Below the pieces are notes generated by a model. It was not told the origin of the DNA and searched no databases. It was given only the letters and a program-made list of their open reading frames with translations. This document shows, piece after piece, positions 54,842 through 64,000 of a stretch of 64,000 nucleotides of DNA; the stretch's first letter is position 1, and every line of letters starts with the position of its first letter. The DNA is taken from NCBI RefSeq assembly GCF_014207705.1, contig NZ_JACHIU010000001.1, positions 2,162,501 to 2,226,500 on the forward strand, read 5' to 3'. Source of the stretch: Sphaerisporangium rubeum (GTDB taxonomy: Bacteria; Actinomycetota; Actinomycetes; Streptosporangiales; Streptosporangiaceae). The position numbers and the translations under genes were made by a program.

Positions 54842-55459
54842 ATGGCAGGCGTAATGCGACCAGCGATGCCGTCCGAGGGCGCGTGGGGGCACGTTCCCGA
54901 TCCGCGGCTCCGGGTGTCCAACCAGGACCGCGACCAGGTGGTCGAGCACGTCACCACCGCGTACGCGGAGGGCAGGCTCGACAAGACCGAGTTCGACGAG
55001 CGGCTGCACCAGGCGATGACGGCGCGCACCCACGCCGACCTCGCCCCCATCATGCGTGACCTGTACGGGACGCCGGCCGTCGCGCCGAGGCCGGTACCGC
55101 CGGTTCAGAGGCATGCCGGCGGCCGTCCGCGTTACGGCATGCCGGTGACCGGTGGGGAGAGGTTCGGCGCGATGGCGGCCCACCTGCTGCCGGTCTTCGG
55201 CCTGTCCTTCGTCGGTCCGCTGATCATGTTGCTGACCGGTGGCCGGACCTCGCCGTTCATCCGTGCGCACGCCGTGGAGGCGCTGAACTTCCACCTGACC
55301 ATCGCCGGAGCGGTCCTGCTGCTGCCGTTCACCATCGTCGGCGCACTGCTGATCCCGGTCATCTTGATCGTGGCCGTCGTCCTCGGCGTCGTCGGAGCGG
55401 CGAGCGCGGGAGGCGACACGCCGTACCGGTACCCGTTCACGCTCCGCCTGGTGAAGTGA
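54842..55459 (+). CDS. DUF1707 plus DUF4870 membrane protein
   Basis: The product is 205 aa. The DUF1707 region (VSNQDRDQVVEHVTTAYAEGRL, then TEFDERLHQAMTARTHADL) is at about 26-75; the C-terminal part has two to three membrane segments of the DUF4870 (Tic20-like) type with FIRAHAVEALNFHLT. Function is unknown. ATG 54842 has AAGGGG upstream; ATG 54800 would add 14 residues. Confidence 0.82.
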   Translation: MAGVMRPAMPSEGAWGHVPDPRLRVSNQDRDQVVEHVTTAYAEGRLDKTEFDERLHQAMTARTHADLAPIMRDLYGTPAVAPRPVPPVQRHAGGRPRYGMPVTGGERFGAMAAHLLPVFGLSFVGPLIMLLTGGRTSPFIRAHAVEALNFHLTIAGAVLLLPFTIVGALLIPVILIVAVVLGVVGAASAGGDTPYRYPFTLRLVK

Positions 55460-55475
55460 CGGACCGGTTCGGCGA

Positions 55476-55551
55476 GCGAGCACCTGCCGCCTGACGTCGT
55501 CATGCTCGTGGTAGCGAGCACCTGGAGCTTGACGTCGTCATGCTCGTGGTG
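55476..55551. repeat. 38-bp direct repeat, two units
   Basis: Units at 55476 and 55514 share GCGAGCACCTG and TGACGTCGTCATGCTCGTGG. They sit 16 bp after the DUF4870 stop and before the convergent RlpA-like gene. Confidence 0.85.
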
Positions 55552-55579
55552 AGGGGGCGGCGTCGGGTGACGGCCGGGG

Positions 55580-56347
55580 TCAGCGGGCCAGTACCTGGTA
55601 TCTGACGGTCATGGTGCCTGCGCTCAGGCTGCCTATGGCGTCGAAGGCGGCGCGGGACAGGTCGAGGCAACGGCCGGCGATGAAGGGGCCGCGGTCGTTG
55701 ATGCGGACTTTGACCGATGCGCCGTTGCCGGGGTTGATGACGCGGACGATGCTTCCCATGGGGAGGGTCTTGTGGGCCGCCGTCATGGCGTTCGGGTTGA
55801 AGCGCTCGCCGCTGGCCGTCATCTGGCCCTCGTCGTAGAAGGAGGCGCCGCACGAGCCGGAGGCGAGGACCTTGCTCTTCACCGGGGCCTTCTTCTTCGG
55901 TGTCTTCTTGGGAGCCGGGGTCTTCTGCGGCTGCTTCGGTGCGGGGGTCTGCGGGGGGAGGGCCTGGTCCGTGGCCGGCTCGGGGGAGCCGGGGGCGGCG
56001 GTTTCGGTCGGCGAGGGGGCGGGAGTGGGGGCGGACGCGGGGGATGTGGCGCTTGGTGCGCCGGGAGGAGGGGTGTCCGGGGGACGGGTGGCGATGGTCG
56101 CGGTGGCGGTGAGCTTTGCCGGTGTTCCACCGGTCAGGAGCCATGTGCCGCCGGCTGCGGCGGTCGCGACGGCGAGCGCGGCTGCGACCGTGAGGGTCAG
56201 GCGACGCCGGCTGCGGGTGTTCGCGGTGAGGGTGGGGTCTTGTGAGCCCAAGTAGAACCACGGTCCTCGATAGGGGGCAGGTCTACGGGACGGACGACGC
56301 GGGGGGCGTCGTGCCGGTTCCGTAAGTTCCGGCACCGTATCGGACAA
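55580..56347 (-). CDS. RlpA-like double-psi beta-barrel protein
   Basis: The product is 255 aa: a short cytoplasmic part, a membrane segment at about 49-70, a Pro/Thr/Lys-rich linker, then a DPBB domain at about 165-255 (ASFYDEGQMTASGERFNP, LPMGSIVRVINPGN, VRINDRGPF). RlpA and resuscitation-factor-type proteins act on peptidoglycan. The Asp in NDRGPF is in place. A CRP-type site lies 32 bp upstream of the start. Confidence 0.85.
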   Translation of the reverse strand: MSDTVPELTEPARRPPRRPSRRPAPYRGPWFYLGSQDPTLTANTRSRRRLTLTVAAALAVATAAAGGTWLLTGGTPAKLTATATIATRPPDTPPPGAPSATSPASAPTPAPSPTETAAPGSPEPATDQALPPQTPAPKQPQKTPAPKKTPKKKAPVKSKVLASGSCGASFYDEGQMTASGERFNPNAMTAAHKTLPMGSIVRVINPGNGASVKVRINDRGPFIAGRCLDLSRAAFDAIGSLSAGTMTVRYQVLAR

Positions 56348-56934
56348 AGAGGACGTAAAACGAGTAAAGGGGACATAAAGTGATTCAGGTCACAAAACGG
56401 TGATCGTGCAGGTCAAGACCACTGAAAGAGCGGGTGGGACACCCCGGTCGCGATGACTGCACCGGCCTGGACGGTCACGACGAACGCTGGATGCCGGCGT
56501 GACGCTGTATGTGCCGTCACGAGGATGTCCCGCTCGCGGCGGCCACGTTCATGGAGTGGTGCGCGGCTCGGTGATCGCGGCGAGTCGCGTGGTTCGGCTG
56601 CCGAGGGACGGTGAGCCGTCCGGCCGGTCCGCCACCCGATGGGTGTCGATCTGAGGTCGCGGCCCGAGGGGACACGAAGAGGAAGCGCCGTGGCGGGGTG
56701 GCCGTGCTCATGGGGCTAAGGGGTACGCTCCGCTCGCCTCTCGTAGACGCGGGACAGGCAGGACCGGCGACATAGGTGATGGACGTGCGGGTGCCGCCGT
56801 ACGTGCCGGCGTTGCTACGAAGATCGAAGAGGAGGTCGTCCCGGGCTTCTTCATCGCGGTCGGGGGAAGTCCATACGCTCTCGACGAAGGTGGCGGCGAG
56901 GCAGTCGCTCTGGAGGTCGTGGCGGCGGGAGGGG
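56348..56934. other. 587-bp gap between the DNA ligase and RlpA-like genes
   Basis: Apart from the CRP-type site at 56379-56394 nothing is supported. Short frames here lack ribosome binding sites and conserved sequence. I looked for a cyclic-di-AMP riboswitch, which often precedes wall hydrolase genes, and did not see one. Confidence 0.5.
56379..56394 (-). promoter_or_regulatory. CRP/FNR-type binding site upstream of the RlpA-like gene
   Basis: Read toward the gene, the site is TGTGACCTGAATCACT, one base from the TGTGA-N6-TCACA consensus. It ends 32 bp before the start codon, close to where a promoter would be. Confidence 0.55.
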
Positions 56935-58470
56935 TTACAGGAGGAGAGAGCGGACGGTCTCTATGGTGTCGGCCTCGGTGGGTGGCTTGTCCGGACGGTA
57001 GCGGAGGACTCTGGCGAAGCGGAGGGCCAGGCCGCCGGGGTAGCGGGGGGAGCGCTGGACGCCGTCGAAGGCGATCTCGACCACCAGCTCGGGGCGGAGG
57101 GTGACCACGGCGGTGTCGGTGGGGCCGTCGGCGAGTGTGGGGAAGTGTTCGGTCTGCCAGGTCAGGAGCTCGTCGGTCAGACCTTTGAAGGTCTTGCCGA
57201 GCATGACGAAGTCGCCGGTGTGCGGGTCCCGCGCGCCTAGGTGGAGGTTGGAGAGCTTGCCTTGGCGGCGGCCGTGGCCCCATTCGGCGGCGAGGACCAC
57301 GAGGTCCAGGGTGTGGCGGGGCTTGACCTTGATCCAGCCCGCGCCGCGGCGGCCGGCGGCGTACGGCGTGGCGGGGGACTTGGCGACCACGCCTTCGTGA
57401 CCGCGGCGCAGCGCGTCGGTGTAGAAGGCCGTGGCCTCTTCGGCGTCGGCGGTGACCAGGCGGGGGATGAGCAGGGTGGCGGGGACGGCCTGTTCCAGCG
57501 CGGTGTGGCGTTCGCTGTCAGGCAGATCGAGCATGTCCTTGCCGTGCACGCGCAGCGCGTCGAAGAAGAAGACCTGGAGCGGCGTCGTCTCCCGCAGGCG
57601 TTCCACGTCCAGTTTGGAGGCGACCCTGGCGGCGGTCACCTGGAACGGCTCGGGACGGCCGTCGGGACGCATGGCGATCACCTCGCCGTCCAGCACGAGG
57701 TCGTCGGCGGCGAGGGACAGCGCGGCGTCCACCAGTTCGGGGACCTGCGGAGTGATGTCGTCGAGGGTGCGGGTGAACACCTTGACGCGGTCGCCGGAGC
57801 GGTGGGTCTGCACGCGGATGCCGTCGAGCTTCCACTCGAACGCGACCGGGCCGCCGATCTTCAGCAGCGCGGCGGGGAGGTTCGGCGCGCTCTGCGCCAG
57901 CATCGGCGCCACGGGACGGCCGACCTCCAGGTGGAAGGAACGCAGGGCCTCCACGCCGCCGGTGAGCGCGGCGGCGCCGACGGCGGGGAGCCAGCCGCGC
58001 AGCGTCAGCGCGCGGCGCACCTCGGCGGACGGCACGCTCGCCGCCTTGGCGACCGCTTCGATCATGACGCCGTTCAGCGCACCCTGCCGCAGTTCCCCGC
58101 CGAGCAGGCGGAGCAGGAACGACTGCTCCTGACTGGTGAGTGAACGGAACAGGTCGGAGATCAGCGCCTTTCTCACCGCCTGTGATCCCGGGCCGGTCTG
58201 GGTCTTGATCTGGGTGAACAGCGCGTCGACCTCGGTGAGGGTGGCGCTCGCGATCTGCCGGGGGCCCGGCAGATCGCGCAGCGTGGCCCAGCCGACACCG
58301 ATCTGCCGTTGCGGCAGCTCACCGGAGAGGTAGGCGACGGCGATCTCGGCCTCGGCGGGCTCGACCCGGCTCAGCAACTCGGCGAGATGACGGATCTTGG
58401 CGAGGCGCGCCGAGTCCGCCGCGACGGCAGCCGAGGTGCGCGCGAGGTCGATGAGCAACATATGTCTCAT
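56935..58470 (-). CDS. ligB: ATP-dependent DNA ligase (LigB type)
   Basis: The product is 511 aa. It has an N-terminal DNA-binding domain of the eukaryotic ligase I type (about 1-190), an adenylation domain with K214 in EWKLDGIR, and an OB domain ([14 protein letters not shown] and following). The order matches mycobacterial LigB, a non-essential ATP-dependent ligase, rather than LigC/LigD. The real start may be Met4 (MLLIDLART). Confidence 0.93.
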   Translation of the reverse strand: MRHMLLIDLARTSAAVAADSARLAKIRHLAELLSRVEPAEAEIAVAYLSGELPQRQIGVGWATLRDLPGPRQIASATLTEVDALFTQIKTQTGPGSQAVRKALISDLFRSLTSQEQSFLLRLLGGELRQGALNGVMIEAVAKAASVPSAEVRRALTLRGWLPAVGAAALTGGVEALRSFHLEVGRPVAPMLAQSAPNLPAALLKIGGPVAFEWKLDGIRVQTHRSGDRVKVFTRTLDDITPQVPELVDAALSLAADDLVLDGEVIAMRPDGRPEPFQVTAARVASKLDVERLRETTPLQVFFFDALRVHGKDMLDLPDSERHTALEQAVPATLLIPRLVTADAEEATAFYTDALRRGHEGVVAKSPATPYAAGRRGAGWIKVKPRHTLDLVVLAAEWGHGRRQGKLSNLHLGARDPHTGDFVMLGKTFKGLTDELLTWQTEHFPTLADGPTDTAVVTLRPELVVEIAFDGVQRSPRYPGGLALRFARVLRYRPDKPPTEADTIETVRSLLL

Positions 58471-58636
58471 CGTGCCAGTTCAGTGGCCGGAACGGGTCGA
58501 TCGGGCCGTGCGCATTGGGCCGATGTGACGATGAACGGCCGATGACCAGCGGTGGCCGGGGCCGACGAGGTGGATCCTCGTGCCCCGGCCCGCACGCTTC
58601 GGCCGTGAACACGGCCGTCCGGGTGGGGCTGGGAGG

Positions 58637-59011
58637 TCAGCTCACGCCGAGGAGGTCGACGACGAAGATCAGGGTCTCGCCGGGCTTGATGGCGTTGCCG
58701 GCGCCGCGGTTGCCGTAGCCGAGGTGCGGCGGGATGGTGAGGCGGCGGCGACCGCCGACCTTCATGCCGGCGACACCCTGGTCCCAGCCGGCGATGACAC
58801 GGCCGGCGCCGAGGGGGAACTGGAAGCTGTCGCCGCGGTTCCAGGAGGCGTCGAACTCCTCACCCGTGGAGAACGAGACGCCGACATAGTGAACGTTCAC
58901 CATGTGGCCGGGCTTGGCCTCCTCACCGTCCCCCACGGTGATGTCTACGATCTCGAGATCCTGCGGCGGCTGGCCCTCCGGGAAATCGATCTCGGGCTTC
59001 TCGAGTGCCAC
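58637..59011 (-). CDS. FKBP-type peptidyl-prolyl isomerase
   Basis: The product is 124 aa and cytoplasmic, with no signal peptide. Active-site residues are in VNVHYVGVSFSTGEEFDAS, FPLGAGRVIAGWDQGVAGM and RRRLTIPPHLGYG. It is the one-domain form common in actinobacteria, often next to proteasome genes, but none are seen here. Confidence 0.95.
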   Translation of the reverse strand: MALEKPEIDFPEGQPPQDLEIVDITVGDGEEAKPGHMVNVHYVGVSFSTGEEFDASWNRGDSFQFPLGAGRVIAGWDQGVAGMKVGGRRRLTIPPHLGYGNRGAGNAIKPGETLIFVVDLLGVS

Positions 59012-59159
59012 GTGTGCTCCTTGGATGGTGTTCGCGTCTCCGGCGACCGGCCCGCGCGGGCCGCCTGCCGGTGACGCTCCGGCCGCCTGCCGGCCGACCG
59101 GACGACTCTACGGGGTCCGGCGGGTCCGGCGGGCGGCGAGGGGACGTTTTTGTGAACGT

Positions 59160-60125
59160 TCACTCCGCGGTCGGACGGGTGGCGCCACGCGAGGGGGAGG
59201 CGGTGGCGGCGGGGGTGTCCGGCGAGGTGCCCTGCGCCGGGACGTGGGGTCCGGCCTCCGGCGCCGAGGCACGGGGACCGGTCTCGTCGGCCGCCACGCG
59301 GGGCTCGGCACCGTCGTGCTCCGGGGCCTCGGGGCCGGTGTGGCGGGCCGGAGCGTAGGGGCCGCTGTCGTGGACCGGAGCGGAGGCGCCGGTCTCATGG
59401 GTCTCGGCGTCCGGCCTCATGTCGAAGGCCTCGGTGCGCGGGCCGGTCTCGTGGGTCTCGGCATGCGATCCGGTGGTGTGGGCCTCGGTGCGCGGGCCGG
59501 ACCCGGCGTGCGACCCGGTGTCGTGGGTCCAGGGGCCGGTGGGGGTCTGCGGCGGGACGGGGGGCTGGGGGGCCGTGGCGTGGCTGAAGACCGTCGGGGC
59601 CACACCGGCGGACGGGGGACGCGGGACGGCGACGGTGTCGGCGGGGGTGACGCCGCCGTCGAGGATCGTGAGCGCCTGCTCCAGGGCCGCGGCGGGGACC
59701 AGGACGTCGTACCGGCCGGCGACGATGGCGCTGCGTGAGGTGAAGTCGCGCGTGCCACCCTTGAACGCGTGGCTGGCGAAGCCGAACGCGGCCCCCATCA
59801 CGGCGCCCCACAGCAGGGCCCACAGCACCAGCGCGACGAATGACGCGGTGGTCGAGGTGAACAGCCCGAGGAACATCCCGACGATGAAACCGAAGACGGC
59901 GCCGCTGATCGCGCCGGACAGCGCCGCGCGCGGGTTGGTGAGCCGTCCGGTGACCCTCTCCTCCAGACGCAGGTCGCTGCCGATGATGGCGACGTTCTGC
60001 ACCGGATAGCCGGCGTCGGAGAGGGTGTCCACGGTGCGCTGCGCGGCCGCGTAGTTGTCGTAGCTGACCAGAAGCCGCCGATCCTCCGGCATGGCCGGGG
60101 TCGGCTCAGGTGAAGAGGTGAGCAT
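59160..60125 (-). CDS. general-stress-protein-like membrane protein
   Basis: The product is 321 aa. Residues of about 15-65 form the general stress protein 17M-like domain (RRLLVSYDNYAAAQRTVDTLSDAG), followed by two glycine/alanine-rich membrane segments (about 72-125). The C-terminal half is a disordered Thr/Gly/Pro/His-rich tail with ten or so repeats of an ETGPRAE/HDSGPYA type. ATG 60125 has GGAGG six bases upstream. Confidence 0.8.
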   Translation of the reverse strand: MLTSSPEPTPAMPEDRRLLVSYDNYAAAQRTVDTLSDAGYPVQNVAIIGSDLRLEERVTGRLTNPRAALSGAISGAVFGFIVGMFLGLFTSTTASFVALVLWALLWGAVMGAAFGFASHAFKGGTRDFTSRSAIVAGRYDVLVPAAALEQALTILDGGVTPADTVAVPRPPSAGVAPTVFSHATAPQPPVPPQTPTGPWTHDTGSHAGSGPRTEAHTTGSHAETHETGPRTEAFDMRPDAETHETGASAPVHDSGPYAPARHTGPEAPEHDGAEPRVAADETGPRASAPEAGPHVPAQGTSPDTPAATASPSRGATRPTAE

Positions 60126-60360
60126 GTGCCGCCTCCATGGCTGGGGTTGGTGTGCGGCTCCGCACTACCCGGCCCCGCCGAGATATCACCGTCCGCGCAC
60201 CGGCCGGTGTCCCCGATTCCCCGCCTGCGGTGGGGAACGAGCCGTCTCTCGATGGCGGCCGTCCGACCTGCCGTCCGCACGCGCGACTCATGACGGTCGG
60301 CGTCGCCCGATCCGCCGGCCTCACCTGTGGCGCGCCGCGGGGCCCGCCGGGTGTCGCGCC

Positions 60361-60414
60361 GTACGGCGGCGCCGGATTCGCCGTACGGCGTCTCGCCGTC
60401 GCGGCGCCGAAGAG
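60361..60414. repeat. dispersed repeat, second copy of 1183-1236
   Basis: About 45 of 54 positions match 1183-1236 without gaps, including the shared block GCCGTCGCGGCGCCGAA. The segment carries CGCCGTACGGCG twice around 60358-60390, so it can form hairpins. Confidence 0.65.
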
Positions 60415-60500
60415 AACCCCACCACCACGCCGGAAAAGCTCCGACGCGTCCGGCCACCGCCACTCATGACGGTCGGGGACGGCCGATGGTGCGACCGTGT

Positions 60501-60840
60501 CGCGACCTCCACTTCGGTTTCGATCCCGGATGTCGGCTGTGTCGGCGACGTCGATGGTGGTGTGTCGCGACTTCCACTTCGGTTTCGATCCCGGATGTCG
60601 GCTGTGTCGGCGACGTCGATGGTGGTGTGTCGCGACTTCCACTTCGGTTTCGATCCCGGATGTCGGCCGTGTCACCGACGTCGACGGTGGCGTGTCGCGA
60701 CCTCCACTTCGGATTCGATCCCGGATGTCGGCCGTGTCACCGACGTCGACGGTGGCGTGTCGCGACCTCCACTTCGGATTCGGTGCCGGACACAGATCGC
60801 GGCACCGGTTCCGGTGGTGGGGGTCGCGACTTTTGTCGGT
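60501..60840. repeat. 65-bp tandem array, five units plus a decayed sixth
   Basis: CGCGAC begins at 60501, 60566, 60631, 60696 and 60761 (exactly 65 bp), and at 60825 in a decayed unit. Units 2 and 3 are near-identical, as are 4 and 5. The array ends 25 bp past the end of the guaB1 gene. Confidence 0.92.
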
Positions 60841-60864
60841 GGCGGTTCCGGATGTGGGGCGGGG

Positions 60865-62391
<1,527 letters not shown>

Positions 62392-62499
62392 CTATGCTGA
62401 TTTTCTCTGCGTGATGATCGAGACGGCGGTCGGCCGGTGCGGTCACATCGGCCGCGCGATCAGGCTCAGCGGCGGGAGGACACTGAGGTTGGAGGCGCA

Positions 62500-62994
62500 A
62501 TGATCATCGTGGACCGGCCTGAGACGCTCGTCATCGGCTACGCCGTACGCACGACCAACGCCGACGAGGCGGACCCGTCCCGCGCGCGGCTGCCGGGCCT
62601 GTGGGCCCGTTCCGGCGTGCCCGGCGCGTTCGCGCACATCCCCGGCCGGCTGGACGAGAACCTCTACGCCGTCCTGTTCGACTACGACGGCTCCGACCAC
62701 CAAGGCGCCTACACGCAGGTGGTGGGGTCCGCCGTACGCACCCTGGCCCGGCTCCCCGAAGGAATGGTGGCCGTACGGGTGCCGGCCGTGCGGTCGCTGA
62801 AGGTCGAGGCGCACGGCCCGATGCCCCAGGCCCTGATCGAGGCGTGGCAGGAGGTCTGGCGTCACACCGAGGCCGGCAGTGTGCCTCCCCGGGCCTTCAC
62901 CACCGACCTGGAGATCCACCACCCCGCCGGCGTCGACCTGTACCTCGCGGTGCTCAACTCCCCGGTCCCGGCCCCCGAGCGCGCGCAGGCCTGA
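62500..62994 (+). CDS. GyrI-like / AraC effector-binding domain protein
   Basis: The product is 164 aa with the small-molecule-binding fold found in GyrI and in AraC-type C-terminal domains (VLFDYDGSDHQGAYTQVVGSAV, then LPEGMVAVRVPAVRSLKVEAHG, and a final DLEIHHPAG). It has no DNA-binding domain. Ligand unknown. GGAGG is five bases before the ATG. Confidence 0.8.
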   Translation: MIIVDRPETLVIGYAVRTTNADEADPSRARLPGLWARSGVPGAFAHIPGRLDENLYAVLFDYDGSDHQGAYTQVVGSAVRTLARLPEGMVAVRVPAVRSLKVEAHGPMPQALIEAWQEVWRHTEAGSVPPRAFTTDLEIHHPAGVDLYLAVLNSPVPAPERAQA

Positions 62995-63011
62995 CCCGGC
63001 CGGCGGCGTGC

Positions 63012-64000
63012 TCACGCCAGGACGCCGGCGGCGCGCAGGGTGTCGGCGCGGGAGGCGTCGAGGCCCCAGGTGGTCAGGTCGTGAAGGCGGGTGGCGGGTG
63101 CCGGCGACGCGGGAGGGCTGCCGCCGAGGCGGGGGGACGGGGAGGGCTGGGTCACGCCGGCCACCTCGATGAAGGTGCCTCTCGCCTTGTTGTGCGGGTG
63201 GTGCGGGGCCTCGGCCAGGGAGAGGACAGGGGAGACGCAGGCGTCGGAGCCCTCGAAGATCTCCTGCCATTCGGCGCGGGTGCGGGTGCGGAAGGTCTCG
63301 GCCAGGCGTTCGCGGATGGCGGGCCAGTTGGCGGGGTCGGCGCGGGAGGGAAGGCCGGTGAGGCCGGTCCTTTCCAGGAGTTCGGCCCAGAAGGGACCTT
63401 CCAGCGCGCCGACGGCGAGGTGTCCGCCGTCGGCGGTCTCGTAGGTGTCGTACATCGGCGCGCCGGTGTCGAGCAGGTTGGTGCCGCGCGGCCCCCACAG
63501 GCCGGTGTTCGCGCTGTTGTAGAACATCGCGAACAAGGCGGCGGCGCCGTCCACCATGGCGGCGTCGATGACGGTGCCGCGTCCGGTGCGTTCGCGTTCG
63601 AACAGGGCCAGCAGCACGCCGTACGCGAGCATGAGCCCGCCTCCGGCGAAGTCCCCGAGGATGTTGATCGGCGGTGTGGGGGGTTCCCCCGCGCGGCCCA
63701 GCATGGACAGCACGCCGGAGACGGCGATGTAGTCGATGTCGTGGCCGGCGGTGCGGGCCAGCGGCCCGTCCTGTCCCCAGCCGGTCAGCCGGCCGTACAC
63801 GAGCCGGGGGTTCACGGCGCGCAGGTCGTCGGGCCCGATGCCGAGCCGCTCGGCGACGCCGGGCCGGAACACCTCGATGACGACGTCCGCCGCGGCGGCG
63901 AGATCCTTGAACGCCGCCACGCCGTCGGGGGACTTCAGGTCGAGGCCGATGGTCCGCTTGCCGCGGTCCATCACGTCGGTACGCGGCGTGTCACCCGCGG
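63012..64000 (-). CDS. CaiB/BaiF family protein, alpha-methylacyl-CoA racemase type (N-terminus outside window)
   Basis: The frame is open to the window edge, so an apparent Met at 63974 is internal (the family peptide DTPRTDVMDRGKRTIGLDLK spans it). The catalytic histidine of racemases is in GHDIDYIA and the aspartate in GDFAGGG. Further matches are GRGTVIDAAMVDGAA and GAPMYDTYETADGGH. It fits the racemase branch acting on 2-methylacyl-CoA in branched fatty acid breakdown rather than CoA transferases. About 330 residues are present; roughly 30 are missing. Confidence 0.88.
   Translation of the reverse strand, partial: AGDTPRTDVMDRGKRTIGLDLKSPDGVAAFKDLAAAADVVIEVFRPGVAERLGIGPDDLRAVNPRLVYGRLTGWGQDGPLARTAGHDIDYIAVSGVLSMLGRAGEPPTPPINILGDFAGGGLMLAYGVLLALFERERTGRGTVIDAAMVDGAAALFAMFYNSANTGLWGPRGTNLLDTGAPMYDTYETADGGHLAVGALEGPFWAELLERTGLTGLPSRADPANWPAIRERLAETFRTRTRAEWQEIFEGSDACVSPVLSLAEAPHHPHNKARGTFIEVAGVTQPSPSPRLGGSPPASPAPATRLHDLTTWGLDASRADTLRAAGVLA

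Larger units (their letters stand above)
60126..60864. other. gene-free gap with dispersed and tandem repeats
   Basis: The 739 bp hold a copy of the dispersed repeat (60361-60414), the word CTCATGACGGTCGG twice (near 60288 and 60465), and the 65-bp array. Open frames on both strands come from the repeats and lack ribosome binding sites. Confidence 0.7.

Noticed and set aside
56348..56520. Cyclic-di-AMP riboswitch before the RlpA-like gene
   Set aside because: The conserved core blocks of that riboswitch could not be found on the coding strand.
60501..60840. Tandem units as a possible CRISPR array
   Set aside because: The units are contiguous 65-bp copies with no unique spacers between repeats, and no cas gene is in the window.

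Overview
The window is a 64-kb piece of a high-GC actinomycete chromosome. It reads as Streptosporangiales-like, but that placement is an inference from gene order, many apparent leaderless starts and GTG starts. It opens with the end of an rRNA operon (23S 3' part, 5S, strong terminator). It then follows the conserved actinobacterial order folC - DUF4233 - ndk - mreBCD - mrdA - rodA - radical SAM pair - rne - rplU - rpmA - obg - proBA - nadD - rsfS - phosphatase. This is the order known from Streptomyces and, without mre, from Mycobacterium. The rRNA operon occupies the place where valS usually precedes folC.

From 28.1 to 45.6 kb the window turns accessory and is punctuated by three identical tRNA-Ala(GGC) genes (28138, 40590, 45539). 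Right after the first tRNA lies an 8-kb conflict or immunity locus of two divergent transcription units. The leftward unit encodes a SARP-type transcription factor fused to a ThsA-like macro domain, a small CATRA-associated protein, and a CATRA protein ending in a TIR-like domain. The rightward unit encodes a Clp-R-like protein and a 1050-aa TPR-CHAT protease with an intact His/Cys dyad. Between them is an AT-rich region with three heptamers at exact 11-bp spacing, the known pattern of SARP operators. The reading proposed here is that the TIR domain makes an ADP-ribose-type signal, the macro domain of the transcription factor senses it, and this factor controls the divergent CHAT unit. That would be a Thoeris-like signal wired to transcription. 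The architecture is read from sequence; the circuit is inference.

The rest of the accessory part (36-45.5 kb) holds secreted and membrane proteins, an SRPBCC protein, a stand-alone UTRA protein, a GNAT, a methyltransferase, a VWA lipoprotein and an EF-hand protein. From 45.6 kb to the end are mostly housekeeping or single-gene units: DUF1707 proteins, a GlxA-type regulator next to an MFS transporter, a Pth2-like protein, Maf, EI24, DUF4192, an RlpA-like protein with a CRP-type site, an ATP-dependent DNA ligase, FKBP, a stress-type membrane protein, GuaB1, a GyrI-like protein and the start-truncated part of a CaiB/AMACR family gene.

A second theme is tandem duplication at gene ends. Degenerate tandem copies of the 3' end of a gene, with its stop codon, follow folC (83 bp), maf (64 bp) and the EI24 gene (82 bp). 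Further arrays sit at 1254-1545, 25023-25100, 55476-55551 and 60501-60840. At folC the copies create 17-codon chimeric mini-ORFs joining the next gene's start to the folC end.
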